A stretch of 64,000 nucleotides of DNA from Dyella telluris (GTDB lineage Bacteria > Pseudomonadota > Gammaproteobacteria > Xanthomonadales > Rhodanobacteraceae). Each line of letters begins with the position of its first letter. Position 1 is the stretch's first letter. Positions 21,503 to 32,418 of the stretch are shown piece by piece. The notes under the pieces were generated by a model. It ran no database searches, was not told the DNA's origin, and saw only the letters and a program-made list of their open reading frames with translations. A program made the translations under genes and the position numbers. Location of the stretch: the NCBI RefSeq assembly GCF_014297575.1, contig NZ_CP060412.1, positions 4,898,001 to 4,962,000 on the forward strand. Direction: 5' to 3'.

Positions 21503-22882
21503 ATGCGCTCGCCAGACGACCACAGCACCGACCAGGCCGGCCCACCGCCGCGCCAGATCCTCACGCCCAGCTCGCTCAACCGGCTGGTGCGGGACCTGCT
21601 GGAAGACGCGCTGCCGCTGATCTGGATCGAGGGCGAGCTTTCCAATGTCGCCCGCCCGGCCTCGGGGCACATCTACTTCACCCTGAAGGACGCCAACGCC
21701 CAGGTGCGTTGTGCCATGTTCCGCCCCAAGAGCACCTGGCTGAAGTTCCGCCCGGCCGACGGCATGCACGTGCTGGTGCGCGCCCGCGTCGGCCTGTACG
21801 AGCCACGCGGTGAATTCCAGCTGGTGGCCGAACAGATGGAGCCGGCCGGCGAAGGCGCGCTCCAGCGCGAATTCGAACAACTCAAGGCGCGACTGGATGC
21901 CGAGGGTTTGTTCGACCCTTCGCGCAAGCGCCCCCTGCCCCGTTATGCGCGGCGCATCGGCGTGATCACCTCCGCCACCGGCGCAGCCGTCCGCGACGTG
22001 CTCAGTGTGATGTCGCGACGCTGGCCGCTCGCCGACGTGGAGGTGTTGCCGGTGCCGGTGCAGGGGCGCGAAGCGCCGCCCGCCATCGTGCAGATGCTGC
22101 GCAAGGCATCGGCCAGCAAGCGCTACGACGTGCTGCTGCTGACGCGCGGCGGCGGCTCACTGGAAGACCTGTGGGCCTTCAATGACGAACAGGTGGCGCG
22201 CGCCATTCATGCCAGCGCCGTGCCGGTGGTATCGGCGGTGGGTCATGAAATCGACTTCAGCATTGCCGATTTCGTTGCCGACCTGCGCGCGCCCACGCCT
22301 TCGGCGGCCGCGGAACTGCTGGTGCCCGATGCCGGTGCCCTGCACCGCCACCTGCAGCAGTTGCAGCAGCGACTGGTGACACTGGAACAACGGCGATTGC
22401 AGGCGCGCATCCAACGCGTGGATCATCTGTTTGCACGCCTGCAGGCCCAGCGCCCCCAGGCACGACTGGCGCGCGACCGCGAGCGGCTCACTCACCTGCA
22501 GCGCCGGCTGCTCGGCGTGCAGCGCGAACAGGCACAGCAGCGACGCAACCAGCTCGAACGCGCGCATGCCCGGCTGCTTTCGCAGCACCCGAAGCTGCGC
22601 CTGACCCTGTTGCAGCGCCGCTCGGCCGAACTGATGCAGCGATTGCGCCACGGCATCGAGCGCAAACTCGAACGCGACCAGCTCAACCTGCGCCAGGCAG
22701 GCCGCGCGCTGCATGCCATCAGCCCACTGGCTACACTGGAGCGCGGCTACTCCATCCTGTTCGATCAGGACGGCAAGGTCTTGCGGTCAGCGAGCGACGT
22801 GAACGAAGGCGCCGCGGTGCGGGCCCGACTCGCGGATGGTGAGTTGCCGCTGGTGGTGGCGAAGAGAGCCCCCAAGGGCTAG
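21503..22882 (+). CDS. xseA: Exodeoxyribonuclease VII large subunit
   Basis: Catalytic subunit of exonuclease VII, which degrades single-stranded DNA from either end. The 459-residue protein has an N-terminal OB fold (LPLIWIEGELSNVARPASGH, IYFTLKDANAQVRCAMF), the catalytic region with GVITSATGAAVRDVL, LLLTRGGGSLEDLW and SAVGHEIDFSIADFVADLRA (20 residues), then a long Gln/Arg-rich coiled coil (about 275-400) that binds XseB, and the C-terminal LERGYSILFD. The small-subunit gene xseB is not in this window. Confidence 0.96.
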   Translation: MRSPDDHSTDQAGPPPRQILTPSSLNRLVRDLLEDALPLIWIEGELSNVARPASGHIYFTLKDANAQVRCAMFRPKSTWLKFRPADGMHVLVRARVGLYEPRGEFQLVAEQMEPAGEGALQREFEQLKARLDAEGLFDPSRKRPLPRYARRIGVITSATGAAVRDVLSVMSRRWPLADVEVLPVPVQGREAPPAIVQMLRKASASKRYDVLLLTRGGGSLEDLWAFNDEQVARAIHASAVPVVSAVGHEIDFSIADFVADLRAPTPSAAAELLVPDAGALHRHLQQLQQRLVTLEQRRLQARIQRVDHLFARLQAQRPQARLARDRERLTHLQRRLLGVQREQAQQRRNQLERAHARLLSQHPKLRLTLLQRRSAELMQRLRHGIERKLERDQLNLRQAGRALHAISPLATLERGYSILFDQDGKVLRSASDVNEGAAVRARLADGELPLVVAKRAPKG

Positions 22883-22994
22883 TCGCGCACGGGGTGCGCT
22901 CCCACCGGGCAAGCGTGACTACCAACGCCGGCTGCCTCACATGTCCTCAACGATTCTTGTCGCATTCTTCACGCTTCGACCCGAGGAGCGTGGC

Positions 22995-24638
<1,644 letters not shown>

Positions 24639-24670
24639 CGCCTGAAGCCCGATCCACGCCGGAGTCATCC

Positions 24671-26101
24671 ATGCTTGCCAAGAGTTACCCGTATTACCTC
24701 GCCAACCAGCCGCAGACGTCCAAGGAAATGATGGACGTGCTGGACAAGTACAGCGGCAAGGTCGCCACCCGCGTGGCCGTACCCGACGCCAAGGCCACCG
24801 AGAAAGCCATCGCCGCCGCCGTGAAGGCGGCCGGCCCCATGCGCGAGTTCAAGCCCTGGGCGCGACAGAAGGTGCTGCAGCATTGCGCGCAGCGTTTCGC
24901 CGAGCGGCGCGAGGAACTGGCCTATGCGCTCTGCGTCGAGGCCGGCAAGCCGATCAAGGATTCGGATGGCGAAGTCACGCGCCTGATCGAGACCTTCACC
25001 ATCGCCGCCGAAGAAGCCGTGCGCATCAACGGCGAGACGATCAACCTTGATATCGCGCGCCGCCTGGACGGTTACCACGGCTACACCAAGCGCGTGCCGC
25101 TGGGCCCTGTGTCGTTCATCACGCCATTCAACTTCCCGCTCAACCTGGTGGCGCACAAGGTGGCACCCGCCATCGCAGCCGGCTGCCCGTTCGTGCTGAA
25201 ACCGGCCGAGCGCACACCCATTGGCGCGCTCATCATCGGCGAGGTACTGGCGGAAACGGACCTGCCCAAGGGCGCGTTCTCCATCCTCAACCTCGACGGC
25301 AAGCACGCCGGCCCACTGGTGGAAGATCCGCGCTTCAAGCTGCTGTCCTTCACCGGCAGCCAGATCGGCTGGGACCTGAAAGCGCGCGCCGGCCACAAGA
25401 AGGTGACGCTGGAACTGGGCGGCAACGCCGCATGCATCATCGACGCGGACCAGGCACCGCACCTGGATCACGTGGTCGACCGGCTGGTGTTCGGCGCGTT
25501 CTATCAGTCCGGCCAGAGCTGCATCAGCGTGCAGCGCATCTACATCCACGAGTCGCTCTATGACGAACTCAGGAAGCGCCTCGTGGCCGCAGTAAAGAAA
25601 CTCAAGGCCGGTGATCCGAAGAAGAAGGACACTTTCCTTGGCCCCATGATCGACGAAGCCGCGGCCGAACGCCTGCACGGCTGGATTGAGGAAGCACGCA
25701 AGGCCGGTGGCAAGGTGTTGTGCGGCGGCAAGCGCAACGGCGCCATGCTGGAAGCCACCCTGATGGAGAACGTGCCGACCAGCGCCAAGGCGCACCGGCA
25801 GGAAGCCTTCGGTCCGTTTGCGCTGCTGACGAAGTTCCGCACCTTCGACGAAGTCGCCGACATGGTCAACGACTCCGACTACGGCCTGCAGGCGGGCATT
25901 TTCACCGACAGCCTGACCAACGCCATGCGCGCATGGAACGAACTGGATCAAGGTGGCGTGGTGGTCAATGACGTGCCGAGCTTCCGTGTCGACAACATGC
26001 CCTATGGCGGCGTGAAGTTGTCCGGCATCGGTCGCGAAGGGGTGCGCTGGGCCATCGAGGACATGACGGAACTGCGCCTGATGGTGATGAAGGAGCGCTG
26101 A
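24671..26101 (+). CDS. NAD(P)-dependent aldehyde dehydrogenase
   Basis: Oxidises an aldehyde to the acid. The 476-residue protein has all family features: NFPLNLVAHKVAPAIAAG, the cofactor-binding SFTGSQIGWDLKARAG, general base Glu248 in VTLELGGNA, and nucleophile Cys284 in QSGQSCISVQR. The sequence most resembles lactaldehyde/glycolaldehyde or non-phosphorylating glyceraldehyde-type dehydrogenases, but specificity cannot be fixed by eye. It starts 32 bp after the ThDP enzyme with GGAG before the ATG, so the two are probably one operon and may act in sequence. Confidence 0.9.
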   Translation: MLAKSYPYYLANQPQTSKEMMDVLDKYSGKVATRVAVPDAKATEKAIAAAVKAAGPMREFKPWARQKVLQHCAQRFAERREELAYALCVEAGKPIKDSDGEVTRLIETFTIAAEEAVRINGETINLDIARRLDGYHGYTKRVPLGPVSFITPFNFPLNLVAHKVAPAIAAGCPFVLKPAERTPIGALIIGEVLAETDLPKGAFSILNLDGKHAGPLVEDPRFKLLSFTGSQIGWDLKARAGHKKVTLELGGNAACIIDADQAPHLDHVVDRLVFGAFYQSGQSCISVQRIYIHESLYDELRKRLVAAVKKLKAGDPKKKDTFLGPMIDEAAAERLHGWIEEARKAGGKVLCGGKRNGAMLEATLMENVPTSAKAHRQEAFGPFALLTKFRTFDEVADMVNDSDYGLQAGIFTDSLTNAMRAWNELDQGGVVVNDVPSFRVDNMPYGGVKLSGIGREGVRWAIEDMTELRLMVMKER

Positions 26102-26232
26102 TTGGACCACTGACCGGCCAGCCGCCACGGCGCATCGGCAACGAAGCGACCCTGGCGGACCGCCCGCTGGCTGTCACCTCTCTGTCTTGCGCCAGTGTTT
26201 AGCTTGCGCGAGACCGACCAAGAGGGCATGTC

Positions 26233-27816
26233 ATGCAGACCGAAGCCGCTGTCGTCTCCACCGCACCACCTCGTCAGGGTTCCGGTCTCATCTTCGCCGT
26301 GCTGTTCACGGTGATCCTGCTCATCGGCGCAGGCTACGCCGGCATGCATCTGGTGCAGGATCTTTCCACGGTCCACGCCCAATCGCTGGCCCCCTTCATC
26401 CTGCTTGGCGTTGCCCTGCTGATTGCGCTGGGCTTCGAGTTCGTCAACGGCTTCCACGACACCGCCAATGCGGTGGCCACGGTGATCTACACCAACTCCA
26501 TGCCGGCCAACCTGGCGGTGATATGGTCGGGTGCCTTCAATTTCCTTGGCGTGTTGATGTCCTCGGGCGCCGTGGCCTTCACCGTGGTATCGCTGCTGCC
26601 GGTGGAATTGATCCTGCAGGTCGGTGGACAGGCGGGCTTCGCCATGGTGTTCGCCCTGCTGATTGCCGCCATCGTGTGGAATCTCGGCACCTGGTATTTC
26701 GGCCTGCCCAACTCGTCGTCGCACACGCTGATCGGCTCGATCATCGGCGTGGGCCTTGCCAACCAGCTCATCTCCACGCGCAGCGGCACCAGCGGCGTGA
26801 ACTGGGATGCGGCCATGGGTGTGTTTCGCGGCCTGATCTTCTCGCCCATCGCCGGCTTCCTGCTGGCCGGGCTGCTGATGCTGTTGCTCAAGCATCTGGT
26901 GAAGATTCCCGCGCTGTACCGCGCGCCGGAAGGCAAGAAGCCGCCGCCGTGGCCGATCCGCGCACTACTGGTGCTCACCTGCACCGGCGTGAGCTTCAGC
27001 CATGGCTCCAACGACGGCCAGAAAGGCATGGGCCTGATCATGCTCATCCTCATTGGTACCGTACCGACGGCTTACGCTTTGAATGGCGCCGTGTCCGGTG
27101 GCCAGGTGAAAACCTTCCACCAGGTGTCGGTCGACGCGCAGCGCGTGCTCGGCAGCGTGGCGGGCACGATGGTGTTCGAGGGCGATCCGCGCGCGGCCGT
27201 GACCACCGCCGTGCAGCAGCGCACGGCGCAGCCCTCGACGGCCCCGGCACTTGCCCAGCTGATCGGCCAGATCGATCACGAAGTCGGCAATCGCCCGTCG
27301 CTCAAATCAGTGCCACCGGAGCAGATGGGCAACGTGCGCAACGACATCTACCTGGCCAACGCGGCCATTCCCCTGCTGCTCGCACAACCCGGACTCGACA
27401 AGGACCAGACCGCCACGCTCACCAGCTGGCGCGGCCTGGGCACGCAGGCCATCCAGTTCATCCCGCCGTGGGTGAAGGTGGCCGTGGCGCTGGCGTTGGG
27501 GCTGGGCACCATGGTGGGCTGGAAGCGCATCGTGGTCACGGTGGGCGACAAGATCGGCAAGGAGCACCTGACCTATGCGCAGGGCGCCTCGGCCGAACTG
27601 GTGGCCATGAGCCTGATCCAGGCGGCCGACATGTATCACCTGCCCGTCAGCACCACCCATGTGCTCACCTCGGGCGTGGCCGGCACCATGGCGGCCAACG
27701 GGTCGGGCCTGCAGTGGGCGACGGTGCGCAACCTGCTGATGGCCTGGGTACTGACCCTGCCCGCGTCGATCCTGCTCGCCGGCGGCCTGTACATTGTCCT
27801 CCGCCAGGTGTTCTGA
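26233..27816 (+). CDS. pitA: Low-affinity inorganic phosphate transporter, Pit family
   Basis: Inner-membrane symporter that imports metal-phosphate with protons. The 527-residue protein has about ten helices and the two duplicated Pit signatures: FVNGFHDTANAVATVIYTNS near residue 75 and FSHGSNDGQKGMG near residue 255. The long loop between the halves (about 290-400) is hydrophilic, as in E. coli PitA. Possible terminator-like hairpins follow. There is no phoU next to it, so it is a stand-alone gene. Confidence 0.95.
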   Translation: MQTEAAVVSTAPPRQGSGLIFAVLFTVILLIGAGYAGMHLVQDLSTVHAQSLAPFILLGVALLIALGFEFVNGFHDTANAVATVIYTNSMPANLAVIWSGAFNFLGVLMSSGAVAFTVVSLLPVELILQVGGQAGFAMVFALLIAAIVWNLGTWYFGLPNSSSHTLIGSIIGVGLANQLISTRSGTSGVNWDAAMGVFRGLIFSPIAGFLLAGLLMLLLKHLVKIPALYRAPEGKKPPPWPIRALLVLTCTGVSFSHGSNDGQKGMGLIMLILIGTVPTAYALNGAVSGGQVKTFHQVSVDAQRVLGSVAGTMVFEGDPRAAVTTAVQQRTAQPSTAPALAQLIGQIDHEVGNRPSLKSVPPEQMGNVRNDIYLANAAIPLLLAQPGLDKDQTATLTSWRGLGTQAIQFIPPWVKVAVALALGLGTMVGWKRIVVTVGDKIGKEHLTYAQGASAELVAMSLIQAADMYHLPVSTTHVLTSGVAGTMAANGSGLQWATVRNLLMAWVLTLPASILLAGGLYIVLRQVF

Positions 27817-27828
27817 GCGTTGAAGCCA

Positions 27829-27856
27829 CCGGGGCGCAAGCGTACGGTCGCCCCGG
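27829..27856 (+). terminator. GC-rich hairpin after pitA
   Basis: An 8-bp stem, CCGGGGCG and CGCCCCGG, with a 12-nt loop lies 13 bp after the pitA stop. No T tract follows, so it is either a weak terminator or an mRNA-stabilising 3' hairpin. Confidence 0.4.
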
Positions 27857-27924
27857 ATCGGTTGCATGGTGGTCTTCACACGCCGCGCCTGGCATCGCGG
27901 CCCCGGCTATTGTTCAATCTGAAA

Positions 27925-27940
27925 ACCCGCCAAGGCGGGT
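27925..27940 (-). terminator. Terminator-like hairpin reading on the minus strand
   Basis: On the minus strand, ACCCGC-CTTG-GCGGGT is followed by TTTTC, which has the form of an intrinsic terminator. No minus-strand gene ends here, as pitA and the GumN-like gene both read plus. It may stop antisense transcription or only be a leader hairpin of the next gene. Confidence 0.35.
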
Positions 27941-27975
27941 GATGAGCCGTCGCGTCTCTTCAAGGAGCCAGCCAG

Positions 27976-28998
27976 ATGCGCGCAAAGATTGCCCTTACGC
28001 TGGGAGCACTGATCTTTTCGACGGCCCCATGGGCGCAGAATGCGCCCGTTCCGCCTGCCCCGCCCTCCAGCACGCCAGCGCAGGCGATCCAGCTACAGAC
28101 GGTTACGGTGCGCGGCGAACAGCCCGGCCCCGCCTTGTGGGAAGTCCGCAAGGCCGACCACGTGCTATGGATCATCGGCACGCTGGCGCCGTTGCCGCGA
28201 CATGCCGAATGGCAATGGCCGCAGCTGGAACACGTGCTGGAGCGCTCCACCGAATTGCTGGAGGCTCCTTCCGCACGCCTGAAGATGCCGTCGGGGCTGT
28301 TCTCGCGACTGGCGCTGCAGCCGTCGGCCAAGCTCAACCCCGGTGGCGGCACCTTGCAGCGCCTGTTGCCGCCCGATATGTACCAGCGTTGGCGCGCACT
28401 GAATCACCAGTACCTGGGCGATGACAATGCACTGGAATTCCAGCGCCCCATCGTGGTGGCACAGGCGCTTTACGAGAAGGCGCTGGCCGCCAGCGACCTC
28501 ACCAACGACATCGACGTGGCCGCCATGGTGGAGAAGCTCGCGCGCAAGCACGGCAACCGCGTGATCGGCGTGCGCTACGAACTGCTGATCACGCGCGCGC
28601 CACCCAGCAAGAGCATCGATCAGGATCAGCAGCAAGGCATCACCTGCCTCGACGAAACCATGAACCTCGTCGAGCACGACCTTCCCAAGCTCACCCAGCG
28701 CGCCAACGCCTGGGCCACCGGCGACATGAAGACCTTGCAGGCGCTGATGCCTCAACAAACTTCGGAGCCCTGCATCGTTTCGGCGATCAACGGCGATTTC
28801 GAGCATCAGCTGGACATTCCCGACCTGCCGCAGCGCATCGAGAAGGCCTGGTTCGAGGCGGCGCAGGCGGCGCTTACGCGCAATCGCCAGACCGTGGCCA
28901 TCCTTTCGATGGACCAGATTATGTCGACGGACGGCTACCTGGCGCGACTCAAGTCACTGGGCTACCAGGTGCGCTCGCCGGACGAGATCAAGCAGTAA
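27976..28998 (+). CDS. TraB/GumN family protein
   Basis: A 340-residue exported protein of the TraB/GumN family, a group with an EreA/ChaN-like fold and uncertain function. A signal peptide ends near PWA-QNA (about residue 22), followed by a short Pro-rich linker. The domain begins with LWEVRKADHVLWIIGTLAPLP and ends with AQAALTRNRQTVAILSMDQI and GYLARLKSLGYQV. AAGGAGCC precedes the ATG. GumN itself sits in xanthan clusters, but no polysaccharide genes occur here, so a link with exopolysaccharide should not be assumed. Confidence 0.85.
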   Translation: MRAKIALTLGALIFSTAPWAQNAPVPPAPPSSTPAQAIQLQTVTVRGEQPGPALWEVRKADHVLWIIGTLAPLPRHAEWQWPQLEHVLERSTELLEAPSARLKMPSGLFSRLALQPSAKLNPGGGTLQRLLPPDMYQRWRALNHQYLGDDNALEFQRPIVVAQALYEKALAASDLTNDIDVAAMVEKLARKHGNRVIGVRYELLITRAPPSKSIDQDQQQGITCLDETMNLVEHDLPKLTQRANAWATGDMKTLQALMPQQTSEPCIVSAINGDFEHQLDIPDLPQRIEKAWFEAAQAALTRNRQTVAILSMDQIMSTDGYLARLKSLGYQVRSPDEIKQ

Positions 28999-29017
28999 GT
29001 CTCGCCACACCAAAAGA

Positions 29018-29046
29018 AAAAGGCCGCGCACATGGCGCGGCCTTTT
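29018..29046. terminator. Bidirectional intrinsic terminator
   Basis: A 12-bp stem, AAAAGGCCGCGC and its complement, with a 5-nt loop stands between the convergent GumN-like and S10 peptidase genes. T-rich sequence follows the stem on both strands (TTTT on plus, TTTTCTTTT on minus), so it can stop both transcripts. Confidence 0.85.
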
Positions 29047-29067
29047 CATGTCACACGAATGGTGCGT

Positions 29068-30624
29068 TTACTTCGAGCCGTACAACGCCGCGGCATCCGC
29101 CTTGAACGATTGGGCACTGCCCGGACGGCTGTAGAACATATGGCCACCCGGATAGACGGCCAGCTTCACGCGCTGCGACTGACCGAACGTCGGCATCTGG
29201 TCGATGATCAGGCGCGAGGTGTAGAACGGGCACGACAGGTCGTTATAGCCGTGCACGATCAGCACCTTCATGTTCGGATCGTTTCCGATCGCCTTGCGCA
29301 GGTCAGCTACCGGCTTGTCGTCCGCGTTGCCGCGCTCCCATTCCTTGTTGACGGTGTAGGACAGCGCTTCGTAATGCGCGTCCGTCTTCCAGCCCACTTC
29401 GCGCGTCACGAAATCCACCATGGCACTGGTGGTGGGCGCGAGCAGCGCTTCAAGGATCGGGTCGCCCGACTGACGCTCGGCCGAACCCGGGAACGGATCG
29501 AACGCGGTCACGTTGGAGTCGTACACGCTGCCGATCTTCTTCTCGTTGCGATGCACTTCGCGCAGGTAGGTGCCGATGTCCAGGCGACCATCCAGTCGCG
29601 ATACCACGGCCGGATCGATGCCGGTATAAGCCGACACCTTCTGCACCATGCGGCCGATCGCGCCCGGGTCCGAGCGCCCGGCCAGGAAATCGGTGACGAA
29701 CTGCGTGCGGACGTACTTCTCCACGTCGTCCATCGCAGCCGGCGTCAGCCTGCCCTGGGCTTCCAGATGGGCAGCCGTCATCGACGGCAGGTTGATCATC
29801 CACGGCAGCGGCGACAGCGCATCGCCATCACCGATGGCGGCCGGATCGAGATACGGCGACACCATCACCAGGCCGTTCACGCCCACGCCCATGCGCGTCT
29901 GCAGCTCATAGCCGATGCGCGGCGCGCGGTAGCCACCGTAGCTCTCGCCCATCACGTACTTGGGCGCGCGCAGGCGACCATGCTTGACCAGCCAGTCGTA
30001 CACCACGCGCGACAGGTACTTGATGTCGGCCTCGGTGGCGTAGAAGTCCTTCTTGGTGTGCTCGTCGTCTTCCAGCGAACGCGAGAAACCCGTGCCCACC
30101 GGGTCGATGAACACCAGGTCGCTCATGTCGAGCCAGGTGTTCGGGTTGTCCTTGGTGACGGCCGCATCCGACGGTGCATCGCCATCCACGCCGAACTGGA
30201 TGCGCTTGGGACCGATGGCGCCCATGTTGAGGTAGACCGACGAGGCACCCGGGCCGCCATTGAAGGCGAACGTCACCGGGCGATGCGGATCATTGCCCGG
30301 CACCACGTACGAGGTGTAGACCACCTCGGCGATCTTCTTGCCCTTGGCATCACGCACCGGGATGGTGCCCACGGTGGCCTCGTAGGACACCGTGCGGCCG
30401 CCGACGCGGACGCTCTGCTTGATGGTCTTGTCGGCCGGCAGCGGCGGCAGGTCGCCCTCGGGCTTCTTGTCGCCGGCCTCGGCCGCCGGCTTGGCGTCCT
30501 TGCCCTCGGCCGCATGAGCCGCCCAGGGCGACATCGCCACGCCCAGCACAAACACCGCCGCACACAACGCAGCTCCACGCCCCAGACGGGCGAAACGACC
30601 TTGAACAGGCAGATCAGGACTCAT
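29068..30624 (-). CDS. Exported serine carboxypeptidase-like S10 peptidase
   Basis: A 518-residue secreted peptidase of family S10. A signal peptide (about 1-39, ending AAHA) precedes a Lys/Glu-rich segment and the alpha/beta-hydrolase domain. Visible are FNGGPGASSVYLNMGAIGP (the oxyanion region), the nucleophile Ser228 in GESYGGYRAP, and His495 in GGHMFY; the Asp in VHGYNDLSCP completes the triad. The start at 30624 is preferred because it begins the signal peptide. S10 enzymes remove C-terminal residues at acid pH; the real substrate is unknown. Confidence 0.92.
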   Translation of the reverse strand: MSPDLPVQGRFARLGRGAALCAAVFVLGVAMSPWAAHAAEGKDAKPAAEAGDKKPEGDLPPLPADKTIKQSVRVGGRTVSYEATVGTIPVRDAKGKKIAEVVYTSYVVPGNDPHRPVTFAFNGGPGASSVYLNMGAIGPKRIQFGVDGDAPSDAAVTKDNPNTWLDMSDLVFIDPVGTGFSRSLEDDEHTKKDFYATEADIKYLSRVVYDWLVKHGRLRAPKYVMGESYGGYRAPRIGYELQTRMGVGVNGLVMVSPYLDPAAIGDGDALSPLPWMINLPSMTAAHLEAQGRLTPAAMDDVEKYVRTQFVTDFLAGRSDPGAIGRMVQKVSAYTGIDPAVVSRLDGRLDIGTYLREVHRNEKKIGSVYDSNVTAFDPFPGSAERQSGDPILEALLAPTTSAMVDFVTREVGWKTDAHYEALSYTVNKEWERGNADDKPVADLRKAIGNDPNMKVLIVHGYNDLSCPFYTSRLIIDQMPTFGQSQRVKLAVYPGGHMFYSRPGSAQSFKADAAALYGSK

Positions 30625-30756
30625 CGGCACTCTCACGCAAATTTCCACGGAAATCGCCCGGCAGGACGCGCGGGCGAAACGCCATAGATGCGGCAACCCG
30701 GCCGGGGTCACCAGTGCCGTAAGACAGGGTCACGTGCCGACAAAAATGTGCAACCC

Positions 30757-31464
30757 CTAGCCGCCCACCGGCGCAGGCATGGCCCCGCCACGCGGACGGG
30801 CACCCATGATGACCAGCCAGAGCACGAAGGCCACCTCGCCCAGTTGCAGCGGAAAGGCGATATTGCTGATGGTGTCCTCGACCTGGGGAAACACCACGCC
30901 CGACAGGCACAGCGCCAGATAGGCCAGGCCGTTGAGGATCAGCCACACACCAAGGAAACGCGGCAGGAAGCACGAACGGATCACCAGCAAGGCCAGCGGG
31001 AACAACCACAAACCCCAGAACATCTCCGCACACGAAATCGCCGCGCCGTGCATGCGCAGGAACAGCATAGCCAGGCCTTCGCGCTGCGCCGGGTCGAACG
31101 AGGCGAGAAAATCGCTGCCGCTCACTGCGAGCAGCGCGCCGATATCGTTGATGGTGTTGAAGAAGTACAGCGGCGTATCCATGAATCCGAGCACGAACAT
31201 CAGCATGGCCAGCTTTTTGTCGACGCCCTTGAACAGGTGGTACAGGGTGAAGGTGAGGAACAGGCTGATGACGCCAGTAAGCAGGTCGCCAAAGATGCCA
31301 AGCCGGAACAGCAACTCGTGCGTCCCGATGTTGTGGGCGGTAGCCGCCGGATCGCCATGGACGAACAAGGCGCCCGGGATGTAGATCAGGCGGAACGGCG
31401 CCACCAGGGTCAGGGCCAGATAAATCAGGCCGGCCATGCGTGCGTCGCGCTTGAGTGTGCTCAT
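30757..31464 (-). CDS. DUF4386 membrane protein
   Basis: A 235-residue membrane protein of the DUF4386 family, of unknown function, with about six helices (for example 12-30, 50-75, 85-100, 130-165, 175-195, 205-225). Conserved-looking stretches are ARMAGLIYLALTLVAPFRL, HELLFRLGIFGDLLTG and GVWLILNGLAYLAL. GGGAGATG lies just before the ATG. It follows a CPBP protease-type membrane gene after 39 bp and is probably co-transcribed with it. Confidence 0.85.
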   Translation of the reverse strand: MSTLKRDARMAGLIYLALTLVAPFRLIYIPGALFVHGDPAATAHNIGTHELLFRLGIFGDLLTGVISLFLTFTLYHLFKGVDKKLAMLMFVLGFMDTPLYFFNTINDIGALLAVSGSDFLASFDPAQREGLAMLFLRMHGAAISCAEMFWGLWLFPLALLVIRSCFLPRFLGVWLILNGLAYLALCLSGVVFPQVEDTISNIAFPLQLGEVAFVLWLVIMGARPRGGAMPAPVGG

Positions 31465-31503
31465 GACATCTCCCCCGACATCGTCCGGTTCCTTGAATCC
31501 ATC

Positions 31504-32298
31504 TCAGCGCATCGCGCGGATCGGCGCGGCATCACGCGCCAACGAACTCGTCGGGCGCCGCACCGACCACACGGCACCCATGGCCAGTGCCGCGCATAGC
31601 AGTCGCAGTCCATTGCCCTGCCACCCTGTCGCCGCCGACGGGGCGACATCAAAGACATCCCAGGCGGCGTTGAGCGATACGTGGAACACCCATCCGCACC
31701 ACAGCGCATAGCCGTCCATCGCGTCCAGCGCGGCGAACACGATGCCACCGAGGAAGGTGATGATGAAGACCTGCACGGCCAGGTCACTCTCCCGCATGCC
31801 CAGCCAGTGCACCCAGCCGAACACCGCGGCCTGGATCAGCACCGCCGGCGCCATGCGCCAGCCGAGGGCCTTGCGCGGAAACACGAAGCCGAAGCCGCGA
31901 AACACCAGCTCTTCGGCCAGTGGAAACAGCAAGGCGGTGAACAGGATGTCGCGCCAGTCGATGGCGTTCTGCGGCTTGCCGAGGAAGGCGCAACCGATCC
32001 AGAACGGCAGCGTTGCCAGCAGCACCAGCAGCGGCGCTTTCCAGCCATTGACGCCCAACCCCAGCAGCCGCGTCATTGGCCGGTGCGGCTTGCGCGGGCG
32101 CAAGGCGAGCAATACCACCAGTACCAGCAGGACGGACAGCAGGTTGTCCATGCTGGAACCGGCATAGGCCGGCAAGGGCAACCCCGGAATCCTGATGCCT
32201 GCCATGGCGGCAAGATCGCGCACGTTCAGCGCGACCAACAAGGCCGCCACCAGCACCAACCCCTTGCCCACCGTCATCGTCCATCGCCTGTCGCCCAT
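31504..32298 (-). CDS. CPBP-family intramembrane glutamic endopeptidase
   Basis: A 264-residue membrane protein of the CPBP (CAAX protease/bacteriocin-processing) family. The three motifs needed for catalysis are present: EExxxR (Glu129, Glu130, Arg134), FxxxH (Phe160, His164) and HxxxN (His206, Asn210). About seven helices are visible. The start at 32298 is chosen over the longer frame because the upstream part is charged and unlike the family. Bacterial members process or protect against peptides, or have no known role; no bacteriocin gene is nearby. Confidence 0.88.
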   Translation of the reverse strand: MGDRRWTMTVGKGLVLVAALLVALNVRDLAAMAGIRIPGLPLPAYAGSSMDNLLSVLLVLVVLLALRPRKPHRPMTRLLGLGVNGWKAPLLVLLATLPFWIGCAFLGKPQNAIDWRDILFTALLFPLAEELVFRGFGFVFPRKALGWRMAPAVLIQAAVFGWVHWLGMRESDLAVQVFIITFLGGIVFAALDAMDGYALWCGWVFHVSLNAAWDVFDVAPSAATGWQGNGLRLLCAALAMGAVWSVRRPTSSLARDAAPIRAMR

Positions 32299-32418
32299 GA
32301 GCCCCCCCTGGCCATCCGGCAATCGTGTCGATCGATCACACTCTACTGTCACCCGCGCGCGGCTCACCCCGCAAGAATGACTGATGGGGCACGGGCCGGC
32401 CGCCCGCGAATGAACCGC

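Noticed and set aside
26187..28424. A 745-residue plus-strand frame overlapping pitA and the GumN-like gene in another frame
   Set aside because: It is Arg/His/Pro-rich and lacks membrane segments, while the pitA frame has both Pit signatures.
29032..30687. A 551-residue plus-strand frame opposite the S10 peptidase gene
   Set aside because: It is a shadow frame; the minus strand has a signal peptide and complete catalytic residues.
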